A stretch of DNA of 64,000 bases from Clostridiaceae bacterium (GTDB taxonomy: Bacteria; Bacillota; Clostridia; Lachnospirales; Lachnospiraceae): the NCBI GenBank assembly GCA_902363735.1, contig CABJBA010000003.1, forward strand, positions 124,001 to 188,000, in the 5' to 3' direction. Made by a program: the position numbers and the translations under genes. A model generated the notes under the pieces. It made no database searches. It was given only the letters and a program-made list of their open reading frames with translations, and was not told the DNA's origin. The first letter of the stretch is position 1. Every line of letters begins with the position of its first letter. Positions 53,115 to 61,808 of this stretch are shown piece by piece.

Positions 53115-55640
53115 TTATTTGGCATCAAACCAGGAATATCCCACATTGGCCTCCACCTCCAGGGATACCTCCAGCTCAGCCGCGTTCTTCATTTCCTCCA
53201 CCAGAAGCCTCTGAACCTGGGGAAGCTCTTCCTTAAAGGCTTCCACCAGAAGTTCATCGTGGACCTGAAGAACAATCCGGGATTTAAGCCCCTGGTCCTT
53301 CAGAGCCTGATCCACCCGAATCATGGCAATCTTAATGATATCAGCCGCAGTTCCCTGAATAGGAGAATTCATAGCGACACGCTCTCCAAAGGAACGCTGC
53401 ATAAAATTTGCAGATTTCAGCTCCGGAACCGGGCGGCGCCTGCCAAACATGCTGACTGCGTAACCTTGCTCTTTTGCTTTATCCACCAGTCCGTCTAAAA
53501 ATGATTTTACTCCCGGATAAGTCTCAAAATACCGTTCAATATACTCTCCCGCTTCTTTTCTGGTAATGCTTAAGCCTTCGCTTAAGCCAAAGGAGCTGAT
53601 TCCATAGACAATACCAAAGTTTACTGCCTTTGCATTCCGCCTCTGAAGAGACGTCACCTGGTCAAGAGGTACATGAAACACCTCCGAAGCCGTAATGGCA
53701 TGGATATCTTCCGCTCTTTTATATGCATTGATTAACCTCTGATCTCCTGACATATGGGCAAGAACCCTCAGTTCGATCTGGGAATAGTCCGCATCAATGA
53801 ATACACATCCCTCTTTGGGAACAAATACCTTCCGGATCTCCCGTCCCAATTCCACCCGGACGGGAATGTTCTGAAGATTAGGCTCTGTACTGCTTATCCT
53901 GCCAGTAGCTGCTATGGTTTGGTTAAAGGTTCCGTGAATCCTCTCATCAGGGCCGATATAGGCCGCCAGTCCGTCAGCATAGGTGGAATTCAGCTTAGTG
54001 AGCTGCCTGTAATCCAAAACCAGTCTCACCACCGGATAATCGGAAGCCAGCTTTTCCAGTACATCGGCGGCAGTGGAATATCCGGATTTTGTTTTCTTGC
54101 CTCCGGGAAGTTTCATATGGTCAAAAAGTACTTCTCCAAGCTGTTTGGGAGAATTAATATTAAAGTCCTCTCCTGTTTCCTGGTGTATTTTCTGTTCCAG
54201 TTCCTTGATCCCCACCTTTAAACGGTCTCCGTATTCTTTTAACCGTTCCCGCTCCACCTGGATTCCCGCTTCTTCCATATGAAACAGGCTATAAGCCAGG
54301 GGCATATCAATGTCATAAAACAAAGGCCCCATTCCCTGACGTTCCAGTTCTTCTAAAAGCCTTTCTCCGCAGAGGAAGGCAACATAAGCCATATAGCAGG
54401 CGCAGGCAACGGCATTCGTCCTGCTTTCCTCAAATTCCTGCTTAAAGCTTTTCTTTCCAAGAAGTTCTGTTTTAGAGGGCAGAGATAAATCCAGATAATC
54501 CGCCGCCAAGTCATGATATTCATAGGAATCTCTGGAAGGATTCAGCAGATATCCCGCAATTGCGGCATCAAATACAGGATTTTCCCGGGTGACCTTTAAG
54601 CAAGGAAGCTGATTTTTCAAATGAAAAACAGTTACACGTTCTGCTTTTTGGCAGATTTCCCCAGCCTTTTGAGCCAGGTACCCGGGCGTCAGAAAGCCCT
54701 GGGGAATCAGGCAGAAGCATTCAGTTTCACTTAAACACAGGGACAGAGCCTGTACTGTCCGTTCCTCAACCACCAGTTGAAGTCCAAGCCGGCTGCCTGA
54801 ATCGCATTTGGAAAACAAGGTTTCAGCCTCTGAAAGGTCTGTAATTACTTGAAAACAGGATTCCAAAGAAACTTCTCCGCTTGTCCCCTCTTCTTCAAAG
54901 GGATTTCCTTCTGTATCAGATATACTGGTAAAAAAATGATCTGCAAGAGCTGCTTCAAAATTCAGGTTTACCTGTGCATCTTCACGCAAAGCATTATCTT
55001 TTTCCTTTTGTTTTATCTCCATGTGCCGGGCAGAAAGAATTTCCCTGACTCTCTGGGAATCTACTTTCTCAAGGTGGGTATAGAGATTGTCCAGACTTTG
55101 ATACTGTTTTATCAATCTCCCGGCAGTTTTATGACCGATTCCCCATTCTCCGCAAAGAGCCAGAACTCCAATTAATGTTTCAGGTTCCACACCGTATTCC
55201 GTCATGATGGTATCCAGAGACCAGGTCGTAAATTCCAGTCCTTCTTCATGAACGGCAGGAATCCTGATCACCACATGTTCTCCTGCGGCCTGAAGCAGTT
55301 TTCTGTCTCCTGACAATATTCCAACCTGGACTTCTTCCCTGCTTCCTTTTATAAGGGAGGCTATGATATCAGCAGAGTCATATCCCTCCTTTTCAAAAAC
55401 AGGAATTCCCATATCAGCCAGAGACACCTTTAAAATGTTCTCCTGCTCCAAAAGTTCTCCAGGCACTGCAGTCTTTTCTTTCCGGGAACAAAAGGCTGCA
55501 GCCAAATATTCTGCCCCCTCTCCCTCCATAACCTGCAAAACCAGGCTGCGGACTCCTGCGGCGCTATTGGCCGGAAGATCGTAAAAGGCTCTTTCCAGTA
55601 AACTGCTTCCGTCTATTAATATTACATTTTTTCTGCTCAT
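53115..55640 (-). CDS. polA: DNA polymerase I with decayed 5'-nuclease domain
   Basis: In this 841-aa protein polymerase motifs are intact: A (DADYSQIELRVLAH), B (RRNAKAVNFGIVYG), C (VHDELLVE). The N-terminal 5'-nuclease is shortened and has lost most metal ligands. The FDxxxxTFRH...YKxxR segment is reduced to AAFCSRKEK, YEADD reads YDSAD, SGDKD reads SGDRK, and the GDxSDNIPGVPG loop is missing, leaving ALCGEWGIGHKTA. Asp10 remains. The 3'-exonuclease-like domain (about 265-445) also lacks the DxE motif, as in many Gram-positive PolA. Likely a polymerase-only enzyme. ATG 55640 with GGAGAG. Confidence 0.94.
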   Translation of the reverse strand: MSRKNVILIDGSSLLERAFYDLPANSAAGVRSLVLQVMEGEGAEYLAAAFCSRKEKTAVPGELLEQENILKVSLADMGIPVFEKEGYDSADIIASLIKGSREEVQVGILSGDRKLLQAAGEHVVIRIPAVHEEGLEFTTWSLDTIMTEYGVEPETLIGVLALCGEWGIGHKTAGRLIKQYQSLDNLYTHLEKVDSQRVREILSARHMEIKQKEKDNALREDAQVNLNFEAALADHFFTSISDTEGNPFEEEGTSGEVSLESCFQVITDLSEAETLFSKCDSGSRLGLQLVVEERTVQALSLCLSETECFCLIPQGFLTPGYLAQKAGEICQKAERVTVFHLKNQLPCLKVTRENPVFDAAIAGYLLNPSRDSYEYHDLAADYLDLSLPSKTELLGKKSFKQEFEESRTNAVACACYMAYVAFLCGERLLEELERQGMGPLFYDIDMPLAYSLFHMEEAGIQVERERLKEYGDRLKVGIKELEQKIHQETGEDFNINSPKQLGEVLFDHMKLPGGKKTKSGYSTAADVLEKLASDYPVVRLVLDYRQLTKLNSTYADGLAAYIGPDERIHGTFNQTIAATGRISSTEPNLQNIPVRVELGREIRKVFVPKEGCVFIDADYSQIELRVLAHMSGDQRLINAYKRAEDIHAITASEVFHVPLDQVTSLQRRNAKAVNFGIVYGISSFGLSEGLSITRKEAGEYIERYFETYPGVKSFLDGLVDKAKEQGYAVSMFGRRRPVPELKSANFMQRSFGERVAMNSPIQGTAADIIKIAMIRVDQALKDQGLKSRIVLQVHDELLVEAFKEELPQVQRLLVEEMKNAAELEVSLEVEANVGYSWFDAK

Positions 55641-55651
55641 ACGCTCTCCAA

Positions 55652-55999
55652 TCATAGTAAGCCCAACTGCAACCATATACGGCACTGCAGAAGGACTGTA
55701 ATAATCAATGCCATTATACTCAAGGTGGATACCGCATATTTGGCAATTTTTATCAGCCTTATGGCTTGAAGACGCTGGCTTGAATGCTCTAATGCCGCCT
55801 CCAAAGTTCCTTTTATATTGTAGTTTCCTGTTTCAGACTCCAACTGTCTGATACCGACCTCAACTGTAAAATAAATTTCCAGTTCCTCCCGGCAATCCGG
55901 ACAGGTTTCCAAATGTTCCAGAAATTCCTCCAGTTGTTCATCCGTCAGCTCATCCCTGATGTATGGCATGACCAGGCGTTCCGCTTCCTTACATGTCAT
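55652..55999 (-). CDS. zinc-finger anti-sigma-like membrane protein
   Basis: In this 115-aa protein residues 1-45 form a zf-HC2-like motif (CKEAERLVMPYIRDELTDEQLEEFLEHLETCPDCREEL: Cys, His-x-x-x-Cys-x-x-Cys). A helical linker and one transmembrane helix (about 88-110) follow. This is the shape of small anti-sigma factors, but no ECF sigma gene is adjacent. AGGAGG upstream; 12 bp before polA, so it may lead that operon. Confidence 0.8.
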   Translation of the reverse strand: MTCKEAERLVMPYIRDELTDEQLEEFLEHLETCPDCREELEIYFTVEVGIRQLESETGNYNIKGTLEAALEHSSQRLQAIRLIKIAKYAVSTLSIMALIITVLLQCRIWLQLGLL

Positions 56000-56083
56000 A
56001 ATCCATACTCCTCCTTTATAACGATCTTTTCCTATCATACAATATATTCTGCCTATTTTCAATTTAATAATCACAAAAAACAC

Positions 56084-56112
56084 TTGCAAAATGGAAAATC
56101 CTATGATAGAAT
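56084..56112 (+). promoter_or_regulatory. tRNA-Leu promoter
   Basis: TTGCAA (56084-56089), 17-bp spacer, TAGAAT (56107-56112), 28 bp before the tRNA. Confidence 0.7.
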
Positions 56113-56140
56113 AATGAACGTTGTAAGAAATCAGAATAAT

Positions 56141-56222
56141 GCCGATGTGGCGGAATGGCAGACGCACTTGACTCAAAATCAAGCGGATAACCTCCGTGCC
56201 GGTTCGAGTCCGGCCATCGGCA
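56141..56222 (+). tRNA. tRNA-Leu (anticodon CAA)
   Basis: The acceptor GCCGATG pairs with CATCGGC. Anticodon stem CTTGA/TCAAG encloses the loop CTCAAAA, giving anticodon CAA for UUG. A long variable arm marks the class II Leu tRNA, and GGTTCGAGTCC forms the T arm. The 3' CCA is not encoded. Confidence 0.95.
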
Positions 56223-56227
56223 TCAAT

Positions 56228-56271
56228 AAAAGTCATGTATGAAGTTTTGAACTCATACATGACTTTTTGTT
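56228..56271 (+). terminator. terminator after tRNA-Leu
   Basis: A perfect 15-bp stem AAAAGTCATGTATGA with its complement, 10-nt loop, followed by TGTTTT. Confidence 0.85.
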
Positions 56272-56338
56272 TTATCTGTGCTAGAATCAAGAAATATAAA
56301 CATTGTTTATACAATACGCAAAGGTAGAAGCAAAGAAA

Positions 56339-56509
56339 ATGATCATTAAGGAAATTACGAAACGGTCTAACGATATAATTGATCGTTTACTGAACATTTA
56401 TATTCCCTTTGCTATTCATGAATGGATCAGCAACCTGACTTTTCAATTTTTAAAGCCAATACACCCTTATTATTTTGTAAGAGATAATCGCATATGGAGA
56501 AAAAACTAA
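56339..56509 (+). pseudogene. probable GNAT acetyltransferase remnant
   Basis: The 56-codon frame begins MIIKEITKRSNDIIDRLLNI, like the N-terminus of a GNAT acetyltransferase. It then jumps to a YIPFAIHEWISNL segment that in such proteins comes after ~25 further residues, and ends in HPYYFVRDN. This suggests an internal deletion plus loss of the C-terminal half. It overlaps the next gene by 16 bp. From memory of the family, not alignment. Confidence 0.35.
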
Positions 56510-57000
56510 GCAGTTATATTTCTGTTTATAAAAAGCATTTGGAAGCAGGAGACATCCAGATTGCCTACGAAACATTGGTTAAATATGTCATGTCTCTAAA
56601 GGCACATTGCGAAAAGGTGCTTTCCAATCAGTATTCGTTCGGGAATGTATCTCCCGGATATATGGATTTTACCTATTTCCCTTTTTTTGATAGCTACTTG
56701 CGCAGCAAAAAACTTCGATTTGGAATTGTCCTGAATCATAGAGAAATGCGATTTGAACTTTGGCTTATGGGGCAAAATGCGGAAACCCAAACGAAATACT
56801 GGGAGCTGCTAAAAGATAGCGCATGGAACCAGTATCGAACCGCTATGCCAAAATACTCTGTGCTGGAGGCGGTATTGGTTGAGCATCCTGATTTTGATTA
56901 CTTAAATGACTTGACTTCAAAAATCGTTCAGGCAGCAGCTTTCGTTTCAAATGAAATTTCGGATTACATGAAAGCGTTGGATTCACCGGATTCCAAATAA
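56494..57000 (+). CDS. DUF7000-like protein
   Basis: The 168-aa soluble protein begins EKKLSSYISVYKKHLEAGDIQIAYETLVKYVMSLKAHCEK. Its centre is SPGYMDFTYFPFFDSYLRSKKLRFGIVLNHREMRFELWLMGQNAETQTKYWELLK, which matches my recollection of DUF7000. No function is known. The ATG lies inside the preceding remnant and lacks a strong ribosome site. Confidence 0.75.
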   Translation: MEKKLSSYISVYKKHLEAGDIQIAYETLVKYVMSLKAHCEKVLSNQYSFGNVSPGYMDFTYFPFFDSYLRSKKLRFGIVLNHREMRFELWLMGQNAETQTKYWELLKDSAWNQYRTAMPKYSVLEAVLVEHPDFDYLNDLTSKIVQAAAFVSNEISDYMKALDSPDSK

Positions 57001-57031
57001 TCGTTTCTATCACCCAAAGGGGAACTTTTAT

Positions 57032-57205
57032 ATGCAATACGGCCCAAACCTCAATGCCATATATCCCAATGAGGCGATTGGAGAAGTAAGCTTACCAGCA
57101 ACAACGGCAATACACTGGACACCCATTGGGCTGGGTGACCAGACCAAAACCCATATTTTTTTTATTAATTGGGAAATTATTCTAAATCTGTTGTTTCCTT
57201 CCTAA
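57032..57205 (+). pseudogene. remnant resembling a Vat/CatB-type acetyltransferase N-terminus
   Basis: A 57-codon frame with AAGGGG upstream begins MQYGPNLNAIYPNEAIGEV, very like the start of hexapeptide xenobiotic acetyltransferases (Vat/CatB). It continues with an unrelated ~38 residues and stops. The left-handed helix repeats and catalytic His are absent. Most likely a fragment joined to foreign sequence; a genuine small protein cannot be excluded. Confidence 0.35.
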
Positions 57206-57218
57206 AATATAGTATAAT
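57191..57218 (+). promoter_or_regulatory. GH5 gene promoter
   Basis: TTGTTT (57191-57196), 16-bp spacer, perfect TATAAT (57213-57218), 58 bp before the ATG. Confidence 0.6.
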
Positions 57219-57276
57219 AAATTAACTAAAGTTGTTTATATCAAACTATACTTTCATGTTTTTGGAGGGACTGTCC

Positions 57277-58425
57277 ATGAAATATTTTAAAGATATGCTG
57301 ATCACAAAAAGAAGGATACCATCTTGCTGGAGTCCCATTCTGTTTATATCTTTTTTCTTGTATTTTACGGTATCAAACACCACTTTTAACAGCATGGCCC
57401 AGACTTTTTCTGACTCCGGAAATTGCCGGGGCATGAAGGAAGAAATCCGGTTAGTTTCCAGCGCCAATTCGTTTGCATATGAGGGCCGATATTCCCGGAA
57501 AGACCCAAAACCGACTAAATCACGAAAAGGCGGAGTAAGTGTAAACGGCGCATTAAAGGTTATAAAAACCCAGTTATCCAACGCAAAAGGAGAGCCTGTT
57601 GTGTTAAAAGGCATGAGCAGCCACGGGATACAGTGGTATGATCAGTTTACAACACCAGAGGCAATAAAGGCTTTGGCTGACAGAGGGGCAACTCTTTTCC
57701 GTGTTGCTATGTATACCGAAGAAAACGGTTACATTAAAAATCCGGAGACAGTCATGGAAAAGGTTATTACAGCCATTGATGCTGCAATTGCAGAAGATTT
57801 GTATGTAATTGTTGATTGGCACATTTTATCAGACGGTAATCCTATGACACACCTGGAATCTTCCAAAGCATTTTTTGAAAAAATCGTGTCAAAATATGCC
57901 AATCACCCTGCAGTAATTTATGAAATATGCAATGAACCCAATGGAAACATTAGCTGGATGGGACATGTGAAGCCTTATGCAGAGACTGTTATTCCTGTGA
58001 TCCGGGCAATCAGTCCGGAGAGCGTAATTTTGGTCGGCTCTCCCACATGGAGTCAGGACATCGATAAAGCCGCAAGTAACCCGCTGGCGTTTGAAAATAT
58101 AATGTATACCTGTCACTTTTATTCAGGGACACATACCCAGTGGCTGAGAGACCGTATTGCCGCAGTTATTGATATGGGTTATCCAGTTTTTGTCAGCGAA
58201 TGGGGAACCAGCGACGCTAGTGGAAATGGCGGCCCCTTTCCCGAAGAAACCATGCGCTGGCTCGCATTTCTTGATGAACGAAACATCAGTTGGGCAAACT
58301 GGTCATATGCTGACAAAAACGAAGCTTCTGCAGCTCTGCTTTCAGGAACAAACCTTTCCGATGGGATTCAGGATAACGAACTTTCTCCGTCAGGCAGGCT
58401 TGTGTTTAAGGCATTTGAGAAATAA
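57277..58425 (+). CDS. glycoside hydrolase family 5 protein (cellulase-like)
   Basis: The 382-aa protein has an N-terminal hydrophobic helix (about residues 18-34), a signal or anchor, then a ~55-residue linker. The GH5 TIM barrel from ~82 on has LKGMSSHGIQWY, YVIVDWHIL, the acid/base Glu220 in YEICNEPNG, FYSGTH and the nucleophile Glu308 in FVSEWGTSDAS. No carbohydrate-binding or dockerin domain. GGAGG 8 bp before ATG 57277. Likely a secreted endo-beta-glucanase; a lone gene beside remnants, so perhaps acquired. Confidence 0.93.
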   Translation: MKYFKDMLITKRRIPSCWSPILFISFFLYFTVSNTTFNSMAQTFSDSGNCRGMKEEIRLVSSANSFAYEGRYSRKDPKPTKSRKGGVSVNGALKVIKTQLSNAKGEPVVLKGMSSHGIQWYDQFTTPEAIKALADRGATLFRVAMYTEENGYIKNPETVMEKVITAIDAAIAEDLYVIVDWHILSDGNPMTHLESSKAFFEKIVSKYANHPAVIYEICNEPNGNISWMGHVKPYAETVIPVIRAISPESVILVGSPTWSQDIDKAASNPLAFENIMYTCHFYSGTHTQWLRDRIAAVIDMGYPVFVSEWGTSDASGNGGPFPEETMRWLAFLDERNISWANWSYADKNEASAALLSGTNLSDGIQDNELSPSGRLVFKAFEK

Positions 58426-58498
58426 CAAAAATTTTGGACCTGTCTTTTTTAATTTATCAATACACGGTTTGTGGTAAGGTATATTCAGGCAAATCAAA

Positions 58499-58951
58499 TT
58501 ACAGTGTTTTTTCCATCCGGATATGATCGACGGGAGCTTCTTTCATTAAATAAACCTCCCCATATTCATGATAACCTAATTTTTTATAAAAGTCTTTGGC
58601 CGAAACACGTGATTCCATGCATATTTTCTTAATGCCCTGCTGCAAAGAACGCTTTTCCATGTCTTCAAGAATTGCACGGCCTACACCGCCTTTTTGCAGA
58701 CTGGAATCAACACACAAAAAGCAGACTTTAGCAGTGGTTTCATCTTTATAAACAAGGACACCTGTACCAATAATGGTGTCTGAGTCAAAAACAGCAAGCA
58801 CAGTAGCCTGTTTTTCAAAAGATAAGTCATCATTTTTGATTGAAAGCCCCAGAGGCTTTCTCATAACCCGGTCACGCAGCAAAACGGTTTGTTCATAACG
58901 TTGTGAATCAAATTCCACTTCTTCTACAACATATAAATTCATAGTTATCAT
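58499..58951 (-). CDS. GNAT-family acetyltransferase
   Basis: The 150-aa protein has the acetyl-CoA motif LCVDSSLQKGGVGRAILEDMEKRSLQQGIKKICMES and the late FYKKLGYHEYGEVYLMKE. The N-terminal FDSQRYEQTVLLRDRVMRKPLGL is typical of the ElaA/YjcF-like group. The second ATG (58942) may be the true start, since AGGAGG is only 3 bp from the first and 12 bp from the second. Confidence 0.88.
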   Translation of the reverse strand: MITMNLYVVEEVEFDSQRYEQTVLLRDRVMRKPLGLSIKNDDLSFEKQATVLAVFDSDTIIGTGVLVYKDETTAKVCFLCVDSSLQKGGVGRAILEDMEKRSLQQGIKKICMESRVSAKDFYKKLGYHEYGEVYLMKEAPVDHIRMEKTL

Positions 58952-59029
58952 TATCCTCCTGGTACAATTCTTTTACTATAGTTTCAAATAGGGTGCAGCC
59001 GAGAATAAAAGTTTTAAACATCAGAAACC

Positions 59030-59068
59030 AAAAACAGCCCTGAGGTTTTTGAAAACCATAAGGCTGCT
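59030..59068 (-). terminator. efp terminator
   Basis: An imperfect hairpin CAGCC...GGCTG with inner GGTTTT/AAAACC pairs, followed on the reverse strand by TTTTTGG. Confidence 0.7.
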
Positions 59069-59089
59069 TTTCCTGTTCCGATTTTTTCA

Positions 59090-59647
59090 CTAAACTCTGG
59101 ACATATACTCGCCTGTACGTGTATCAATCTTAATCTTATCTCCCTGCTCAACAAACAAAGGTACATATACCACTGCTCCGGTTTCAACAGTTGCAGGTTT
59201 GGTTGCACCCTGGGCAGTATCACCCTTAAAGCCTGGTTCTGTGTCTGTAATTACCAGTTCTACAAATAAAGGAGGCTCTACAGAATATACCTTGCCGTTG
59301 TAGGAACAAACCTTAACGGTCTCATTTTCCTTAACAAACTTCAGTGCATCCCCGATTACTTCTGCTGCCAATGCTACCTGCTCGTAGGTATTGGTATCCA
59401 TAAAGTTGTGAAGATCACCGTCAGCATACAAATACTGCATGTCCACTCTGTCGATTCTTGCCTGTGGGAACTTCTCTGTAGGACGGAAGGTACGCTCCTG
59501 AAGGCCGCCGTTTACCACATCCCTAATCTTAGTTCTTACAAATGCAGCACCTTTCCCCGGTTTAACATGCTGAAACTCCATAATCTGATATACGGTACCG
59601 TCAATCTCCAGTGTGATACCGTTTCTAAAATCACCCGCTGATATCAT
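59090..59647 (-). CDS. efp: elongation factor P
   Basis: The 185-aa EF-P has a KPGKGAAF loop in domain I (Lys is the modification site) and the C-terminal family signature [35 protein letters not shown]. It relieves ribosome stalling at polyproline. AGGAGG ribosome site; the 200-bp region upstream has no gene. Confidence 0.97.
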   Translation of the reverse strand: MISAGDFRNGITLEIDGTVYQIMEFQHVKPGKGAAFVRTKIRDVVNGGLQERTFRPTEKFPQARIDRVDMQYLYADGDLHNFMDTNTYEQVALAAEVIGDALKFVKENETVKVCSYNGKVYSVEPPLFVELVITDTEPGFKGDTAQGATKPATVETGAVVYVPLFVEQGDKIKIDTRTGEYMSRV

Positions 59648-59849
59648 AAATGATATTCCTCCTTGAATTTGTATACTAGCGAATCAAACGGATATGCTCC
59701 CATATCCACTAATTCAAAAGTCCAAAGCTGAAAGATTCTTTTATTTCAACCTTCTCTCTAAACCTTTTATATTCTATACTATAACAAACGCATTTTCAAC
59801 TGTTTTTTGCAAATATGAACCTTTTATCTCTCTTTTTCAGGTTCTAAGA

Positions 59850-60278
59850 TTATTTTTCCGTCAGATAATCCATAGCCAGAGTATAGCCCTTCAGTCCCAG
59901 ACCCACTACCTGTCCAGTGCACACAGGCGCTGTCACAGACACATGACGGAACTCCTCCCGTTTGTGAACATTGGAAATATGGACTTCGATTTTCGGAATT
60001 TCAACTGACCCCAGTGCATCCCGAAGCGCATAGCTGTAATGGGTAAATGCACCTGGATTGATGATAATTCCCTGGGTACCATTGTGATAAGCTTCCTGGA
60101 TCTTGTCAATCAATCCGCCTTCATAATTGCTCTGATAAGCCTCCAGTTCATGGCCCTCCTGCTCTGCTTTTTCTTTCAGCATCTTAACCAGAGTCTCATA
60201 ATTTTCTGTTCCATATATGCCTTTTTCACGAATCCCAAGAAAATTCAGATTGGGTCCATTGAGCACAAGAATTTTCAT
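59850..60278 (-). CDS. aroQ: type II 3-dehydroquinate dehydratase
   Basis: At 142 aa this is the normal length. NGPNLNFLGIREKGIYG with catalytic Tyr/Arg, QSNYEGGLIDKIQ, INPGAFTHYSYALRDAL with catalytic His, EVHISNVHKREEFRHVSV. Shikimate pathway. Overlaps no gene, 3 bp after the yqeG-like gene. Confidence 0.96.
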   Translation of the reverse strand: MKILVLNGPNLNFLGIREKGIYGTENYETLVKMLKEKAEQEGHELEAYQSNYEGGLIDKIQEAYHNGTQGIIINPGAFTHYSYALRDALGSVEIPKIEVHISNVHKREEFRHVSVTAPVCTGQVVGLGLKGYTLAMDYLTEK

Positions 60279-60281
60279 ATG

Positions 60282-60812
60282 TTATATCTGCCTTTCTTCT
60301 GATTGGTGAATCCGTTTTTTGTGTCTGTAGTAAAAATGCAGTACAATGGCCTCCACAAAGCGCTTCAGCACAATTTGGATTTCCTCCTTGGGATGAATGG
60401 GTCTTATCAGAATGCTGTGGACTCCCACCCGCTTGGCCCCAAAAACATCGGTAAAAAGCTGATCTCCCACAAAAACCGTATGGCCCGTATCAGTTCCCAT
60501 TTGTTCCATGGCCCTTTCATAGCCCTTTCGCCCCGGCTTATTCCCTTTATAAATATAATTTGAACCGCCTACCGCCTGGGCAAAGGATGACACCCTGGGT
60601 TCCTTGTTATTGGAAAGAAGGCAAGTCTCCAGACCTATATCTCTCAGCCGTAAAAACAAATGCTTTGCCCTGTCATCAGCAGGCATGCCATGGGGGACCA
60701 GAGTATTGTCAACATCAAAAATCACACCCCTGATTCCATTGTTATACAGTGCTTCATAAGGTATGTCATAAGCGGATGCTGCTTCTTCATCCGGATAAAA
60801 TATTTTAAACAT
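60282..60812 (-). CDS. YqeG family HAD-IIIA phosphatase
   Basis: The 176-aa protein has HAD motif I GVIFDVDNTLVPHG, motif II LLSNNKE, motif III with KPGRKGYERAME and motif IV FVGDQLFTDVFGA. The YqeG/PGP-phosphatase-like family is linked to phosphatidylglycerophosphate dephosphorylation in some organisms. Co-transcribed with nrdR and aroQ. Confidence 0.9.
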   Translation of the reverse strand: MFKIFYPDEEAASAYDIPYEALYNNGIRGVIFDVDNTLVPHGMPADDRAKHLFLRLRDIGLETCLLSNNKEPRVSSFAQAVGGSNYIYKGNKPGRKGYERAMEQMGTDTGHTVFVGDQLFTDVFGAKRVGVHSILIRPIHPKEEIQIVLKRFVEAIVLHFYYRHKKRIHQSEERQI

Positions 60813-60819
60813 AAATCTC

Positions 60820-61272
60820 CTACTTCTTTAATAGTTTTCCCAGTTCTTCCATAAATGTATTCACGTCTTTAAACTCTCTGTATACCGAGGCAAAACGGAC
60901 ATAAGCCACTTCATCCACTTCCTGTAGCTTCTTCATAACAAGTTCTCCGATGACAGTGCTCTCCACTTCCTTCTCCTCACGGTTAAAAATCTGGGTTTCA
61001 ACCTCATCTACCATGGAGTCAATCTGTCCGGAAGATACAGGGCGCTTATGGCAGGAATGAAGAATACCTGACTCTATTTTTGAACGGTCATAGACCTCTC
61101 TGGAATCATCCTTCTTTATTACCATGAGAGGCATGGTTTCAAGCTTCTCATAGGTAGTAAAACGTTTTCCGCACTTTTCACACTGCCTGCGGCGTCTGAT
61201 AGAACTGTTATCATCTGCTGGTCTGGAATCGATAACCTTTGTATCTGCTTCATTACAAAATGGGCATTTCAC
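60820..61272 (-). CDS. nrdR: transcriptional repressor NrdR
   Basis: The 150-aa protein has a zinc ribbon KCPFCNEADTKVIDSRPADD...RRRQCEKCGKRFTTYE and an ATP-cone domain (MVIKKDDSREVYDRSKIESGI). It represses ribonucleotide reductase genes according to dATP/ATP. Starts with GTG 61272, with GGAGG 9 bp upstream. Confidence 0.96.
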   Translation of the reverse strand: MKCPFCNEADTKVIDSRPADDNSSIRRRRQCEKCGKRFTTYEKLETMPLMVIKKDDSREVYDRSKIESGILHSCHKRPVSSGQIDSMVDEVETQIFNREEKEVESTVIGELVMKKLQEVDEVAYVRFASVYREFKDVNTFMEELGKLLKK

Positions 61273-61358
61273 CTCTCTGATCCTCCTGTCTTAGGTCCTG
61301 AACTTTAACTTATGTATATCATAACTTACAATTCCTGTTTTCGCAAGCCCTTCTCCTT

Positions 61359-61619
61359 CTATATCCCGCATCTTTCCGTCGCCTTATCCAGATCCACATT
61401 TACCAGAATAATATCAGGCCCTACCTGGCGTATATCGCAGAAAGGAATCACATATTCCTTTTCCCTGATCAAAAAACCGCAAAAGCAGCCGGGTCCGGGA
61501 ACAATAATTGCCAGAAGGCAGCCCGTCTCCATATCAAGGTCCACATCGCCCACATAGCCTAAACGCCTGCAGTCACAGATATTGATTACTTCTTTTTGTT
61601 TCAGTTCGCAAAGTCTCAT
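61359..61619 (-). CDS. YlmC/YmxH family (PRC-barrel) sporulation protein
   Basis: The 86-aa protein starts MRLCELKQKEVINICDCRRLGYVGDVDLDMETG, the PRC-barrel layout of YlmC/YmxH. The middle holds VPGPGCFCGFL. Proteins of this group are associated with spore formation. Function unknown. Confidence 0.88.
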   Translation of the reverse strand: MRLCELKQKEVINICDCRRLGYVGDVDLDMETGCLLAIIVPGPGCFCGFLIREKEYVIPFCDIRQVGPDIILVNVDLDKATERCGI

Positions 61620-61699
61620 AGCTTTCCCTTATTCTCCCGGCACAGCTTTCTTACCCTATTCTATGCCCGGAAAAACTTCATGATACGGTTCTTCTACAG

Positions 61700-61739
61700 A
61701 AAAAGCCGTCATAGACGCAGTATCTGCTTCCATAACGGC
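61700..61739 (-). terminator. metNIQ operon terminator
   Basis: GCCGTTATGGA pairs with TCTATGACGGC (11 bp, two G-U), 13-nt loop, followed on the reverse strand by TTTTTC. Confidence 0.75.
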
Positions 61740-61808
61740 TGTCTTCCCTGATGTCCTTAAAACAAAGGGCACACCGGTATACTTATGATCTATTCCGGCA
61801 GTTTCTTC

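Noticed and set aside
61656..61808. Open frame of 50 codons directly after the metQ stop codon, in the same frame
   Set aside because: It contains the operon terminator and has no ribosome site. A chance open frame of this length is not rare, and I see no family resemblance.
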